Shown here: in pieces, positions 25,760 to 38,551 of the stretch
Position numbering within the stretch: position 1 is the stretch's first letter
How the letters are laid out: each line of letters begins with the position of its first letter
Origin: Gammaproteobacteria bacterium
Lineage (GTDB): Bacteria; Pseudomonadota; Gammaproteobacteria; Pseudomonadales; Azotimanducaceae
Assembly: GCA_002684495.1 (NCBI GenBank)
Contig: NYVG01000005.1
Coordinates: 1 to 64,000, forward strand
Reading direction: 5' to 3'
Length of the DNA: 64,000 nucleotides
The notes under the pieces: generated by a model
Databases searched by the model: none
What the model saw: only the letters and a program-made list of their open reading frames with translations
What the model was told of the DNA's origin: nothing
Program-made: the position numbers and the translations under genes

Positions 25760-27298
25760 ATGCGAATAACTCAGCGCACTCTCGAAATACTGCAAGCTAC
25801 CGGCATCGGACTCGATCAGCTGCAGCGAGGCATCGAAAAAGAAAGCTTGCGCGTTACCTCCGACGGCAGTCTGTCGAAGTTGTCGCACCCCAAGGCGCTA
25901 GGATCAGCCCTAACCCACAGCGCCATCACAACCGATTTTAGCGAGGCGCAACTGGAGCTTATTACCGGAGTTCACGACAGTCCGGAAGCTTGCCTGCAAG
26001 AATTGACAGAGATTCATCACTTTGTTCATACAAATCTTGACGCCGAGTTACTGTGGCCCAGCAGCATGCCCTGCATCCTCGGTACAGAAAACGATGCCAT
26101 ACCGATTGGCCAGTACGGCACCTCAAACATCGGCCAAACAAAGACGGTATACCGTCGTGGTCTGGGTCACCGTTACGGCCGCCTAATGCAGACAATTTCT
26201 GGTATCCACTATAATTTTTCAGTTCCGAATGATCTCTGGCAACGGTTAGGCATCAACAACCAAGAACAAAAAACCGCTGCCTACTTCAGCTTAATTCGAA
26301 ACTTCCGGCGCTGCTCTTGGCTGTTAATCTATTTGTTCGGTGCTTCACCGGCAGTATGCAGGAGCTTCCTGCAAAGACCCGACCACGGCTTACAAGAGTT
26401 CAGCGAGGGCACATTTTATCTGCCCCACGCCACGAGTCTGCGCATGGGTCGGCTGGGCTATCAAAGTGATGCTCAAAGCGACCTGCATATCTCCTATAAC
26501 TCTTTAGCAGAGTACACCACCACAATGCGGGCCGGCCTTTCCAAGAGTTTTCCGGGCTACGCACATATTCCAGTTAATGAAAACGGCGACTATCAACAAT
26601 TAAACGACTCAGTTCTACAAATCGAAAATGAGTTCTACGGCACCATCAGGCCTAAACGCAGCGCAGCAAGCGGTGAACGTCCGCTGGCGGCATTGGGCAA
26701 ACGCGGCGTTGAGTACATTGAAGTTCGGTGTGTTGATCTAGACCCGTTTGAGCCTATCGGCATCGATCATCGTCACATGAGTTTCTTAGATACCTTCCTG
26801 TTGGTGTGCCTTCTCACTGAAAGCCCAACAGACAGCCGTGAGGAATCAGCGCGCATGGTGAAGAACCAGACCGCGGTGGTAGAAAATGGGCGTCGATTGG
26901 GCCAACAACTAGAGCGCGATGGCGAATCCATCGCTCTGCGCCAATGGGCTACTGAGTTATTAACCGAATGCGCCAAGGTCGCCGACCTGATGGATCAGCA
27001 TACCGATCGTGACCTTTATCGTTCAGCTGTCGATGCACAACTGGCTAAGGTGGAAAACCCAGATCTGACGCCTTCAGCAAAAGTAATCCAAGCATTAGGC
27101 AAGAGCAGATCTTTTTTTCAGTTCACCATTCAGCAGGCGCGGCAGCATGGGGAATTTTTTGCAAACCAACCGGCCAACGCCGAAAGTACTGCGCGACTAT
27201 ATGCCGAAGCACGAGAATCGCTAATAAAGCAAAATCAGATCGAAACGGCTGACAACATGAGCTTTACAGATTTCCTGCATGACTATCTGGCGCTTTGA
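25760..27298 (+). CDS. gshA: Glutamate-cysteine ligase
   Basis: ATP-dependent first step of glutathione synthesis. Type 1 (gammaproteobacterial) enzyme: begins MRITQRTLEIL, then LQRGIEKESLRV, TDFSEAQLELIT, GISGIHYNFS-like TISGIHYNFSVP and the EVRCVDLDPFEPIGI segment. Start placed at 25760, with GGGGAGGAC upstream; a longer in-frame start at 25691 adds 23 atypical residues. 512 residues. The acpH gene follows after six bases. Confidence 0.94.
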   Translation: MRITQRTLEILQATGIGLDQLQRGIEKESLRVTSDGSLSKLSHPKALGSALTHSAITTDFSEAQLELITGVHDSPEACLQELTEIHHFVHTNLDAELLWPSSMPCILGTENDAIPIGQYGTSNIGQTKTVYRRGLGHRYGRLMQTISGIHYNFSVPNDLWQRLGINNQEQKTAAYFSLIRNFRRCSWLLIYLFGASPAVCRSFLQRPDHGLQEFSEGTFYLPHATSLRMGRLGYQSDAQSDLHISYNSLAEYTTTMRAGLSKSFPGYAHIPVNENGDYQQLNDSVLQIENEFYGTIRPKRSAASGERPLAALGKRGVEYIEVRCVDLDPFEPIGIDHRHMSFLDTFLLVCLLTESPTDSREESARMVKNQTAVVENGRRLGQQLERDGESIALRQWATELLTECAKVADLMDQHTDRDLYRSAVDAQLAKVENPDLTPSAKVIQALGKSRSFFQFTIQQARQHGEFFANQPANAESTARLYAEARESLIKQNQIETADNMSFTDFLHDYLAL

Positions 27299-27304
27299 AC
27301 GGCC

Positions 27305-27931
27305 GTGAATTTTCTCGCGCACTGCGCACTGGCAGATGAGGCGAGCGGCCTCTGGCAAGTAGATTCAAAGCAACATAAGGGTCTGCTGGCCGGGGCGGTA
27401 ATCGCGGATTTTACCAAGGGTCGCATTAACCCCATGTGGCCAAACGCGCTACAAGCGGGTATACGACTGCATCGACGTATAGACGCCGTATCCAATCAAC
27501 ACCCGAGTATCCGCACAAGTTGCGAGCGCTTCCCGAAATCGCTGCGGCGCTTCGCGCCTATTTTCATTGACATTCTGGCTGATCATTACCTGAGTTTAAG
27601 CTGGCAGGACTACACCAAAGAACGCCTAGGCCCATTTACCACACGGTGTTACCAAGCAATCGCTGAGTACCAAGAATACGCGCCACAACAAGGCCATAAC
27701 TTCATAGGATATATGAGCGAAACAAATCTACTGGGCCGCTATCATGACTGGGCCACGATCGAACGCGCCTTACTGTTCTCATTAAAACGTCTTGGTAAGG
27801 AGGAATTAAGCGATGACACTTTGCTGACCGCCCGGCAGATAGCAGCGGCTGCGGCCGAGGACTTTCACAGCTACTACAATGATTTCCGCCAACAACTCGG
27901 CAATTGGTCGAGCCTATTAGGTACAAAATAA
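27305..27931 (+). CDS. acpH: Acyl carrier protein phosphodiesterase
   Basis: Removes the 4'-phosphopantetheine prosthetic group from holo-ACP. Starts with GTG at 27305, encoding MNFLAHCALA, the classic opening of the family; GLLAGAVIADFTKGR provides the metal-binding Asp and RLHRRIDAVSNQH the following conserved segment. 208 residues, normal. Six bases after gshA, so co-transcribed. Confidence 0.9.
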   Translation: MNFLAHCALADEASGLWQVDSKQHKGLLAGAVIADFTKGRINPMWPNALQAGIRLHRRIDAVSNQHPSIRTSCERFPKSLRRFAPIFIDILADHYLSLSWQDYTKERLGPFTTRCYQAIAEYQEYAPQQGHNFIGYMSETNLLGRYHDWATIERALLFSLKRLGKEELSDDTLLTARQIAAAAAEDFHSYYNDFRQQLGNWSSLLGTK

Positions 27932-28009
27932 CCCCGTCGATGCGACAAATTTTTCCTCAGCCCGAGTTACAGGTACTATGCAGCCCTTTTCAATTACGCC
28001 AATAAGTCT

Positions 28010-28984
28010 ATGAAAGCTGTTTTGTGCAAATCCTTTGGTCGTGCTGAAGACCTCTCGCTTGAGGATATCGACGAGCCGAACATAAAACCCGGCCACGTTA
28101 TTGTCGCCGTCCATGCCAGCGCCGTGAACTTTCCCGACGTGCTGATGATCGAGGGCAAGTATCAGTCACGCCCCGACTTTCCTTTTTCTCCGGGCGGCGA
28201 ATTCAGCGGTATCGTTACCGAGGTCGCCGAGGACGTAGCAGGCTGGAACGTCGGCGACGAAGTTTTCGGCAGTTTGGGTCACGGCTGTTTTGCCGAGAAA
28301 ATAGTCGTAAATGCACGGGCCCTCCGTGCCAAACCCGCTTCCATGAGTTTTGCCGTAGCCGCCGGCATCAGCACCACCTATGGCACCTCTTACTACGCTT
28401 TGAAACAGCGGGCTAACCTGCAACCAGGAGAAACGCTATTGGTCCTGGGTGCTGCGGGCGGTGTAGGTCTGGCCGCTGTGGAATTGGGCAAGGCTATGGG
28501 GGCACGGGTTATCGCCGCTGCCTCTAGTGACGAAAAATTAGCTGTGGCCAAAGCTGCCGGTGCAGACGAACTGATCAATTACAGTGACGGCCAGCTGAAG
28601 GATAAGGTCAAAGCGCTGACCGACAATCGCGGCGCCGACGTGATCTACGATCCAGTAGGCGGAGAACTGTTTGACCAGTGTATGCGGTGTGTTGCGTGGT
28701 ACGGTCGCGTGCTCATAGTTGGCTTCGTCGGCGGCGATATCCCTCGAGTTCCGACCAATTTGATTCTGCTGAAAAGCTGTCAGGTGGTCGGCGTATTTTA
28801 CGGCGCGTTTTCGGGGCTGTTCCCCCAAGATAATCAACAGAACTTCGAAGAAATCATGGCTATGTTCGAGCAGGGTCAAATCGACCCACTGATTGGTGCA
28901 GAGTTTGCACTTTCCGACTATGCCGCGGCTTTGAATTGTTTGGCCGAACGCAAGGCGGTCGGCAAAGTCGTCGTCAACCTGTAA
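28010..28984 (+). CDS. NADPH:quinone oxidoreductase, zinc-free MDR family
   Basis: Medium-chain reductase of 324 residues that reduces quinones or enones with NADPH. N-terminal GroES-like domain with SAVNFPDVLMIEGKYQ; the nucleotide fold has LGAAGGVGLAAVELGKAMGA around residues 145-163. Zinc-binding cysteines of alcohol dehydrogenases are absent, as in Qor-type enzymes. dsbB follows after 12 bases and may share the transcript. Confidence 0.88.
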   Translation: MKAVLCKSFGRAEDLSLEDIDEPNIKPGHVIVAVHASAVNFPDVLMIEGKYQSRPDFPFSPGGEFSGIVTEVAEDVAGWNVGDEVFGSLGHGCFAEKIVVNARALRAKPASMSFAVAAGISTTYGTSYYALKQRANLQPGETLLVLGAAGGVGLAAVELGKAMGARVIAAASSDEKLAVAKAAGADELINYSDGQLKDKVKALTDNRGADVIYDPVGGELFDQCMRCVAWYGRVLIVGFVGGDIPRVPTNLILLKSCQVVGVFYGAFSGLFPQDNQQNFEEIMAMFEQGQIDPLIGAEFALSDYAAALNCLAERKAVGKVVVNL

Positions 28985-28996
28985 AAAAGAGCAACT

Positions 28997-29488
28997 ATGT
29001 TATCGACTTGGAAAGCTGATCACTGGGCACTGGCCGTCTGTATAACGGCAGGGGCCTTACTTTGCGTCGCACTAGTTATGGAGTACGCGTTATTTTTATC
29101 ACCTTGTCCGCTTTGCATGATGCAGCGAATATGGCTCGCGCTGACCGGACTCCTCGCATACGCAAGCCTCGCACATAACCCTCGGTGGGGTATTTACCCC
29201 TTATTGGGAGCAATATCTGCAATCATCGGGGCTGGCTTTTCCATTCGTCAACTGTGGCTACAGAGTTTACCCAGAGATCAGGTTCCTGCCTGCGGACCGG
29301 ACCTCAGCTACATGCTTGAGGCTTTTCCCCTAAGCGACGTTATTGCTGCCATGGCCTCTGGAACCGGCGACTGCGCCGAAATCAGCTGGTCGTTGCTGGG
29401 CATCAGCATTCCAGGTTGGCTGTTATTGTTCTTTGGCGCCCTACTAGCGATGAACGTTATGCAAATTCGTCAGGGCAGCCGCGCTTAA
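28997..29488 (+). CDS. dsbB: Disulfide bond formation protein B
   Basis: Inner-membrane oxidase that reoxidises DsbA using quinone. Four hydrophobic segments; first periplasmic pair CPLC at Cys37 and Cys40, second pair Cys99 and Cys126 in PACGPDLSYML and GDCAEISW. 163 residues. The quinone-binding region Arg in MMQRIWL follows the first pair. Located beside the quinone reductase, a plausible but unproven link. Confidence 0.93.
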   Translation: MLSTWKADHWALAVCITAGALLCVALVMEYALFLSPCPLCMMQRIWLALTGLLAYASLAHNPRWGIYPLLGAISAIIGAGFSIRQLWLQSLPRDQVPACGPDLSYMLEAFPLSDVIAAMASGTGDCAEISWSLLGISIPGWLLLFFGALLAMNVMQIRQGSRA

Positions 29489-29498
29489 ACTCCGCAAT

Positions 29499-29518
29499 CG
29501 AGGCCCTAGAATGCCTCG
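29499..29518. repeat. Inverted repeat after dsbB
   Basis: CGAGGC and GCCTCG separated by eight bases, eleven bases after the dsbB stop. There is no T-tract, so it is not a standard intrinsic terminator; it may protect the 3' end or aid Rho-dependent termination. Confidence 0.45.
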
Positions 29519-29561
29519 TAAGTCCCTGATATATTTCGCTTTGGACACTGTCGATCGGTTA

Positions 29562-29689
29562 TGGTGAGCACCACAAAAACAATATTCAGCGCTTAAATTT
29601 AACCGCGCTCGGCTCACCACAACAGCTATTTAGCCCATTGCAAAGTGCATGGGTCGACCTACAACCGAGGGCTTAATACTTTCCCTCGG
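29562..29689. repeat. Cluster of inverted repeats in the parA leader
   Basis: Three dyads lie in the 249-base gap before parA: TGGTGAGC (29562-29569) with GCTCACCA (29612-29619); the perfect palindrome TTAAATTTAA (29593-29602) inside that loop; and CCGAGGG (29665-29671) with CCCTCGG (29683-29689). They could be operators for autoregulation or an RNA structure. No matching protein-coding frame was seen here. Confidence 0.4.
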
Positions 29690-29737
29690 GACTGCGCTCG
29701 CATCAACGCCGGCGTTCTTAGGTACAGGAAAGGGAAC

Positions 29738-30529
29738 ATGGACTCTACAAAAATTTCGGCCCCTCGCCACATCTTGGTGGCAAACGGCAAAGGCGGGTGT
29801 GGCAAAACTACGGTAGCCACTAACCTAGCTGCTGCTTATGCCAGCGCTGCGCAACAGGTTGCACTATGGGACTATGACCCTCAAGCCAGTACCCAATACT
29901 GGGCTGAGATTCGCCATGCGCGAGAGGAAGCCTGTGCGCGTATAGAAGCACTTGCCAGCTTCAAAGGACCAAGACTGCGCGAAACACTGTCGTTTAGCCG
30001 CCGCGCCTCTGAGGGCTGTGATGTCATTGTGATCGACGCGCCGAGCCTTAGCACTACAAGCGCACAATTCGAAAACTTAGTGCGCATGAGTGACGTTATC
30101 GTGGTGCCGGTAATGGCATCATCCATCGACATTCGTACCAGCAAACGGTTCATCACCGATTTACTCACCCACCGAATTTACCGGGCCCGACCTCGACCCA
30201 TTGGCGTTGTTGGCAATCGCATCGCCACATACTCCGCCAATTACGAAAAGCTTGAACAATTTCTGGCTTGCTCAGGGATTGCGACCATTAGTCAATTCCG
30301 CGATACCCCTGTCTACAGCGAAGCCGCAGACCAGGGTATCGGAGTAATAGAGATGTCTGATAACCGCGCTGCGCGTCGAGAATATAGGGCATGGCATACT
30401 CTGACCTCATGGATCGACGAGCAGACGCCGCGCCAATTTACTAACACCCAAGCAGGACCAAGAGCTGCTGGGCGTAAAGGCCAACACCGCGCCGCACCGA
30501 TAGATCAGACCCATAAAAACAACGCCTGA
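29738..30529 (+). CDS. Orphan ParA-family ATPase
   Basis: Deviant Walker A ATPase that positions DNA or protein cargo on the nucleoid. KGGCGKTT at 18-25, signature ALWDYDPQAS (Walker A' Asp), and VIVIDAPS for Walker B. 263 residues from ATG 29738, which has AGGAAAGGG upstream; the open frame extends further 5' but without a ribosome binding site. The C-terminal 30 residues are polar and basic. There is no parB or parS-like repeat beside it, so chromosome partition is unlikely; cargo could be chemotaxis arrays, flagella or another complex. Confidence 0.82.
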   Translation: MDSTKISAPRHILVANGKGGCGKTTVATNLAAAYASAAQQVALWDYDPQASTQYWAEIRHAREEACARIEALASFKGPRLRETLSFSRRASEGCDVIVIDAPSLSTTSAQFENLVRMSDVIVVPVMASSIDIRTSKRFITDLLTHRIYRARPRPIGVVGNRIATYSANYEKLEQFLACSGIATISQFRDTPVYSEAADQGIGVIEMSDNRAARREYRAWHTLTSWIDEQTPRQFTNTQAGPRAAGRKGQHRAAPIDQTHKNNA

Positions 30530-30577
30530 GGTCGAATACTGACAGCGCTCAACACGCTGTCGCTACATCATCTTTTA

Positions 30578-33496
<2,919 letters not shown>

Positions 33497-33575
33497 CTAT
33501 TACTAATATCCGTCTTTAAACATGACTAATCACACGAAGGTGATAAACTGACGGCTTAATACTGGAGATTGAACT

Positions 33576-33902
33576 ATGAGCGACAATATCGTTCACACAA
33601 CTGACGGCGGTTTTGATCAAGACGTCCTAAACTCAGAAAAGCCAGTGCTTGTAGACTATTGGGCGGAGTGGTGCGGCCCCTGCAAAATGATCGCACCCAT
33701 ACTTGAGGAAGTTGCCGGTGAGTACGCGGACAAATTGAAAGTGTGCAAAATCGATATCGACGCGAATCAAGAAACGCCACCCAAGTACGGGATTCGCGGT
33801 ATACCGACATTAATGCTGTTTAAGAACGGTGAAGTAGAAGCGACAAAGGTTGGCGCTTTATCGAAATCCCAACTGCAAGCCTTCTTGGACAGTAACATCT
33901 AA
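33576..33902 (+). CDS. trxA: Thioredoxin 1
   Basis: General protein-disulfide reductase, 108 residues. Active site WCGPC with Cys33 and Cys36, preceded by LVDYWAE; the cis-Pro motif RGIPTLMLF follows. A GGAG site precedes the ATG. Followed by an intrinsic terminator and then rho, the common trxA-rho arrangement. Confidence 0.96.
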   Translation: MSDNIVHTTDGGFDQDVLNSEKPVLVDYWAEWCGPCKMIAPILEEVAGEYADKLKVCKIDIDANQETPPKYGIRGIPTLMLFKNGEVEATKVGALSKSQLQAFLDSNI

Positions 33903-33919
33903 TAGAGGACATGCGCTGA

Positions 33920-33952
33920 CGGGTTTCATATCACCAAAGAAGCCCGTTTTTT
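33920..33952 (+). terminator. Intrinsic terminator of trxA
   Basis: CGGGTTTC and GAAGCCCG pair (one G-U) around an 11-base loop, followed by six T residues. It lies 18 bases after the trxA stop. Confidence 0.75.
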
Positions 33953-33977
33953 GCGCTTTAACTATAGTCTACGCGCC

Positions 33978-34005
33978 TTGACCTAGCGCGACATTTCTCT
34001 AAACT
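33978..34005 (+). promoter_or_regulatory. Candidate sigma-70 promoter of rho
   Basis: TTGACC (five of six to the -35 consensus) and TAAACT (four of six to -10) are separated by 16 bases, just after the trxA terminator. The resulting leader is about 155 bases, in line with the long autoregulated rho leaders known in enterics. Confidence 0.4.
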
Positions 34006-34168
34006 CTACGTACTCGCTTCTGGGGCGGAGGAATCCTAGCAAGCGTTTTAACTTTATTGGTCGAATCCGACTACTCCCTATGCTCATTATTGGTCAGCGA
34101 CCCTGTCAAACTCGCTGGCACCGAGCGCAACCATGAATACTAAAATAACAACGGCTAAAACAATGGCA

Positions 34169-35425
34169 ATGCATCTTTCAGATTTGAAGCGTAAACCCGT
34201 CAGCGAGCTAATGGACATGGCTCGAGAAATGGGCCTCGACAATGTAGGGCGATCTCGCAAGCAAGAGGTTATTGCGGCCATAGTGCGCAAACAATCGAAA
34301 AGCGGCGAGGACATCTATGGCGAAGGCACGCTTGAAATCCTCCAGGACGGCTTCGGCTTTCTGCGCTCACCAGACAGCTCGTACCTTGCGGGTCCGGACG
34401 ATATCTATGTTTCTCCAAGCCAAGTGCGTCGATTTAACCTCCGCACTGGCGATACCATTGCCGGCAAAATCCGCCCCCCTAAAGACGGTGAACGCTATTT
34501 TGCACTGCTTAAAGTCGACGAAATAAATTTCAGCGAAACGAATAACAAGACCCATAAGGTTTTATTTGAAAACCTTACGCCACTGTTTCCGAATGACCGC
34601 CTACAACTGGAACGCGGCAACGGCAGTACCGAGGATTTGACCGCACGAATCATCGATCTGGTAGCGCCCGTGGGCAAAGGCCAGCGCGCGCTGATCGTAT
34701 CGCCACCCAAAGCCGGTAAAACACTGGTGATGCAAAACATTGCCCAATCTATTGCAGCAAACAACCCCGAAACCATTCTGATCGTTTTATTGATTGACGA
34801 ACGGCCAGAAGAGGTAACCGAAATGCAACGCTCGGTTCGCGGTGAGGTGGTGGCATCCACATTCGACGAACCACCGTCTAGACACGTTCAAGTTGCAGAG
34901 ATGGTCATCGAAAAAGCGAAACGGTTAGTTGAGCACAAAAAAGATGTGGTCATTCTATTGGATTCGATCACCCGTCTTGCACGGGCGTATAACACCATCG
35001 TGCCATCATCTGGCAAGGTTCTAACCGGCGGTGTGGATGCTCATGCACTGGAACGCCCCAAGCGTTTCTTCGGCGCAGCCCGCAACATTGAAGAAGGTGG
35101 CAGTTTGACCATCGTGGCTACCGCACTTGTAGATACCGGCTCAAAAATGGACGAGGTAATTTACGAGGAATTCAAGGGTACGGGTAACCAAGAATTACAC
35201 CTAGAACGCAAGATTGCCGAAAAGCGTGTTTACCCAGCAATCAACATCCGGCGCTCGGCGACGCGACGCGAGGAGTTGCTCATGAGTGAAGATGAACTGC
35301 AGCGAGTATGGATCTTACGCAAGCTATTGCACGACATGGACGATATCGCTGCCATCGAATTTATTTTGGACAAGTTAAAAGAAACGAAAACAAATGGGGA
35401 ATTTTTCGACTCAATGCGTCGCTAA
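34169..35425 (+). CDS. rho: Transcription termination factor Rho
   Basis: Hexameric RNA-DNA helicase. The N-terminal SAP-like segment [18 protein letters not shown]-binding domain with DGFGFLRS and [16 protein letters not shown], Walker A PPKAGKT, Walker [17 protein letters not shown], and the Q/R-loop regions are all conserved. I place the start at 34169 (418 residues) because family members begin M-NLTELK-like; ATG at 34133 would add 12 residues. Neither has a clear ribosome binding site. The last 15 bases overlap the end of convergent hemY. Confidence 0.93.
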   Translation: MHLSDLKRKPVSELMDMAREMGLDNVGRSRKQEVIAAIVRKQSKSGEDIYGEGTLEILQDGFGFLRSPDSSYLAGPDDIYVSPSQVRRFNLRTGDTIAGKIRPPKDGERYFALLKVDEINFSETNNKTHKVLFENLTPLFPNDRLQLERGNGSTEDLTARIIDLVAPVGKGQRALIVSPPKAGKTLVMQNIAQSIAANNPETILIVLLIDERPEEVTEMQRSVRGEVVASTFDEPPSRHVQVAEMVIEKAKRLVEHKKDVVILLDSITRLARAYNTIVPSSGKVLTGGVDAHALERPKRFFGAARNIEEGGSLTIVATALVDTGSKMDEVIYEEFKGTGNQELHLERKIAEKRVYPAINIRRSATRREELLMSEDELQRVWILRKLLHDMDDIAAIEFILDKLKETKTNGEFFDSMRR

Positions 35426-36655
35426 CGCCTCGGCTTGACTGAAATATTGCAGCGCGCGGTGGTCGTCGCCAAGCGCTTTCCAAACGATCCCCAATTGCCG
35501 ATAAAGCCGCACCTTCGCGTGCGCTTTTTCTGGCAGTATCTTTAGCGCAGCTTCGAAATAATCTTTCGCCTTGCCCCACTGTTCGGTGTGACTGGCCAAC
35601 AATCCCAAGACCTCTTGGATATGCGCATCTTGAGTGCGGTCCTTTGCCCAGCCTGATGCCCGTTCCAAGCCATTCTCTGGAGCTGCAAGTACCAGCTCTG
35701 ACCATTGAGAAAATACCCAGGAATCCCAGGCCTCATCTAATGCCGCTGCCAAAACTGCTGCCCCCTCAGAGCCACGCTGGGATACCCCTAGTTCTCTGGA
35801 CCACGCGATAAGGAAAGCAATATTGCGGCGCTGCGCCGGGGCCAACTCTTTATATTCTTTTAGTGCACCCGCGCGTCGCGCCAACAACTTCGCCAGCATT
35901 AACGAATCTGCAGCGATGGGATTGGAAAAAACGTCTTGGCGCTGAAAGTCGAAGGCATGCAAGCGCACACCCGTATAATAAGGTTGGCCTAATTTTTTCA
36001 GCATACTCCAGCATTTTTCCGCCTCACCCCAGTCTTCAGACGCAATATGCACACTTGCTAGCATTGACCAAGCTCGAGCACTCTTCTTATTCACGGCAAG
36101 CACTTGATGCAGTGGCTTGCTGGCGTTTTTGATGTCTCCAGACTCGAGGTACCACTGCGCGACTAACAGCGAACCCAGTGTTGGCAGCTGCAGAATGGCA
36201 TCCTCCGATGCCCGCAAAACTCGGTCCCGTTCGGCAAAATCGCCTCTGGCATGGGCCGTATGCGCGGCGAGTGCTGTGTGAATAAACCTTCGCTGCTGCG
36301 CTTCAGAACTGTCGCCAAGTGTCTGATCCTCGGTGCGCAAAGCCTTAAAGGACTGCTCCCAATCACCACCTAGTGTCGCCAATAGTGCTTTCTTTTGTAG
36401 TTCGTGTTGCGCCAACATTGCCTTGCTATGCTGCCAGTCCGCTAGCCGCGTTGTGGATCTCAGCCCACGCCGCAACAACTGCACTACCCATATCGACACC
36501 CATAGCCCGACAACGAGTATAAACGCCGCAATAGCAATGCTGGTTTCTAGCACCAAATTGCCATACCGCACCAACAGAAATCCTGGGTCCAGCAACCAGC
36601 CTGCGCCGGCAATTGCGCCAACGATCACAGCGACCAGTAACCACAGCCACTTCAC
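35411..36655 (-). CDS. hemY: Haem biosynthesis-associated TPR protein HemY
   Basis: Inner-membrane protein with two N-terminal hydrophobic segments ([20 protein letters not shown] and [19 protein letters not shown]) followed by a cytoplasmic helical TPR-like region to residue 414. Note this is the gammaproteobacterial HemY, not the Bacillus protoporphyrinogen oxidase. Overlaps hemX by ATGA. Last gene of the algZ-algR-hemCDXY operon. Confidence 0.9.
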   Translation of the reverse strand: MKWLWLLVAVIVGAIAGAGWLLDPGFLLVRYGNLVLETSIAIAAFILVVGLWVSIWVVQLLRRGLRSTTRLADWQHSKAMLAQHELQKKALLATLGGDWEQSFKALRTEDQTLGDSSEAQQRRFIHTALAAHTAHARGDFAERDRVLRASEDAILQLPTLGSLLVAQWYLESGDIKNASKPLHQVLAVNKKSARAWSMLASVHIASEDWGEAEKCWSMLKKLGQPYYTGVRLHAFDFQRQDVFSNPIAADSLMLAKLLARRAGALKEYKELAPAQRRNIAFLIAWSRELGVSQRGSEGAAVLAAALDEAWDSWVFSQWSELVLAAPENGLERASGWAKDRTQDAHIQEVLGLLASHTEQWGKAKDYFEAALKILPEKAHAKVRLYRQLGIVWKALGDDHRALQYFSQAEALATH

Positions 36656-37737
36656 TTGCGATTGTCCAACAAGGTATCAATGATTTCGGTAGATACACTT
36701 AAGTCATAGTGTTGAGGTGCAAGATTCAACCGCTGGAGATCTTCTAGGGCGATCAAATTCGCCTGAGTCGCCGCGCTCTCGACATCGGCAAATTGCTGAT
36801 GCCAACGCCTCAAAGAGCTTAGGTTTTCTTGCAATCCCACCGTATCACGGCGCATCAAAGCCACTCTCGCCTGGGTTAAAGCAACATCAAACTTCATGCG
36901 TAACAGGTCACGTTCTGCTTCACTCAAGTAAGCATTGGCATCGAACTGGACTTCGTCGGGGTGGCTGAGATAACGAATTTGAACCAATTGCCTTAACTCG
37001 CCCAGCAACTGCTGAGTGAATGAACTAGCCCCAGTATCAGCCGGTGGAACGGCTTGCAGGCTCATATCCGGCAGCAGGTCGGGCCAGGCTTGTTCAATAC
37101 TTTCGAGTTTTAGCAGCGTACTTTGTATACCGCTATTGTCGAGTTGTTTAAGCGCCTCCAGGTCCTTGTCGAGTTGTGCTTTTAACGGCAACAACACCAG
37201 ATCATCTAGAGTATTGAGCTGATCGAGTGCTCGTTTGATCAACAATGTCGTGGTACCGAAGTCCTGTTGAAAATGCATACTTAACTCAGCGGAGCGCAGC
37301 AGATAACGGGCTTCTAACAACTCCAGAAGCAGAGACCCTTGAGCAGAATCGCGGGCGAGCTTTTGGATCTCGCTGCTGAGCTCAGTGCTCACCATGGTGA
37401 GGCGCTGCTCTAGTTCTAGTCCGGTACGGGCAAACCCAGACTCCAACGCCTTTAGCTGGACGCCTAATCCCACCATTTGCTCTTCCAAACCAACTTGATC
37501 AGCGGCGCTACGCTCGTAGCGCTGCTGCAATGCCGAAATTTTTTGTGCTGTCTGCTGACGCTGTTCCGATGCACTTTCAAGCCCGGCAACCTGTGTGTAG
37601 GTCCACGCGACCATACACACGGCTAAGACCCCTAAAAGAATACTCAGCGCAATAAAAAACTTGGCGCTGCCTGAGAGTCGAGCCGCCACAGAATCGCCCT
37701 TGGAGAGGTCCAAGGGCTCTGGCGCAAGATCAGCCAT
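36652..37737 (-). CDS. hemX: HemX, uroporphyrinogen-III C-methyltransferase-like protein
   Basis: A 361-residue bitopic membrane protein: one N-terminal helix at about 27-48 (FFIALSILLGVLAVCMVAW) then a long charged coiled-coil region from 55 to 170. It lacks the SAM-binding motifs of real uroporphyrinogen methyltransferases, so the old enzyme name is probably misleading. It is thought to help organise haem enzymes. Sits between hemD and hemY as in Pseudomonas. Confidence 0.9.
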   Translation of the reverse strand: MADLAPEPLDLSKGDSVAARLSGSAKFFIALSILLGVLAVCMVAWTYTQVAGLESASEQRQQTAQKISALQQRYERSAADQVGLEEQMVGLGVQLKALESGFARTGLELEQRLTMVSTELSSEIQKLARDSAQGSLLLELLEARYLLRSAELSMHFQQDFGTTTLLIKRALDQLNTLDDLVLLPLKAQLDKDLEALKQLDNSGIQSTLLKLESIEQAWPDLLPDMSLQAVPPADTGASSFTQQLLGELRQLVQIRYLSHPDEVQFDANAYLSEAERDLLRMKFDVALTQARVALMRRDTVGLQENLSSLRRWHQQFADVESAATQANLIALEDLQRLNLAPQHYDLSVSTEIIDTLLDNRK

Positions 37738-37819
37738 CGGTTGTACCTACCTGCTCAAAATTATTTTTCGTACTTCAACATAAAGCCGACAACAATTCAC
37801 CGGAAACCGGTACTTCTGT

Positions 37820-38539
37820 TCAAACCAGAGCCGTTTTTATGGCGTCAATTATGGACCGCCCACCACTACCTTGGGCATTAAAGCAGCGACTGAAACCCAA
37901 CTGCTCCGAGCGCACAGCTACCCGCTCCGAAGGCGCAATAACAATGACGGACTGCTCGCCACCGCAAGCACGCCAGTGGGCTGCTGCTTGTTCGAGGCCA
38001 TGGATTGACCCCACCACTAGCGCATCGATATCCGCTACATCAACATGATCAAGATTTACGTCTATTCGTTCGTACACGTCGCAGCGCTCCCAACAACACT
38101 TGTCCGCCAGGGTATTGGCAATAAGATCACGCCCGCCTTTACCACCGACCTGCCAGACCCGGTCGGTGGTTCGCAATAATCCTCCGTCGTCGAGTGGCAC
38201 AAGCTCAGGCATGGCCAGCAAACCCTCTGATTGCTCTAAATCCGGTACGACTACGCGGACACCAGAGCTACGTAAGACAGCCGCACTACGCTCACCAATA
38301 GCCGCCACGAATTCGCATTGCGCGGCAACGGACAGCGACTTTGACCCTTGCAAAAACCCTAACGCTGCATGCTGGGACAGAAAAATCAATCGATCCGGCA
38401 CTTGCGCCGGCGGCGACCAAGGCAAAAACTGGATGGCTGTGGCGGGTTCGACAAGGGGCGCGTAGGCGGCATCACGCATTTGCTGAGCTAAACGCTCAGC
38501 ACCCGGCTGGCTGAGCGTAATCCAGACCTTCTTAATCAT
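37820..38539 (-). CDS. hemD: Uroporphyrinogen-III synthase
   Basis: Closes and inverts ring D of hydroxymethylbilane to form uroporphyrinogen III. Poorly conserved family, identified by length (239 residues), two-domain alternation, the LIFLSQHAALGFL and FVAAIGERSAAVLRSSGV segments, and position directly after hemC. The C-terminal VIVIAPSERVA is typical. 82 bases separate it from hemX. Confidence 0.9.
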   Translation of the reverse strand: MIKKVWITLSQPGAERLAQQMRDAAYAPLVEPATAIQFLPWSPPAQVPDRLIFLSQHAALGFLQGSKSLSVAAQCEFVAAIGERSAAVLRSSGVRVVVPDLEQSEGLLAMPELVPLDDGGLLRTTDRVWQVGGKGGRDLIANTLADKCCWERCDVYERIDVNLDHVDVADIDALVVGSIHGLEQAAAHWRACGGEQSVIVIAPSERVAVRSEQLGFSRCFNAQGSGGRSIIDAIKTALV

Positions 38540-38551
38540 CTGGGCCCCACA

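Noticed and set aside
29738-30529. Chromosome partition locus parAB
   Set aside because: No parB or parS sequence near the ATPase; described as orphan ParA.
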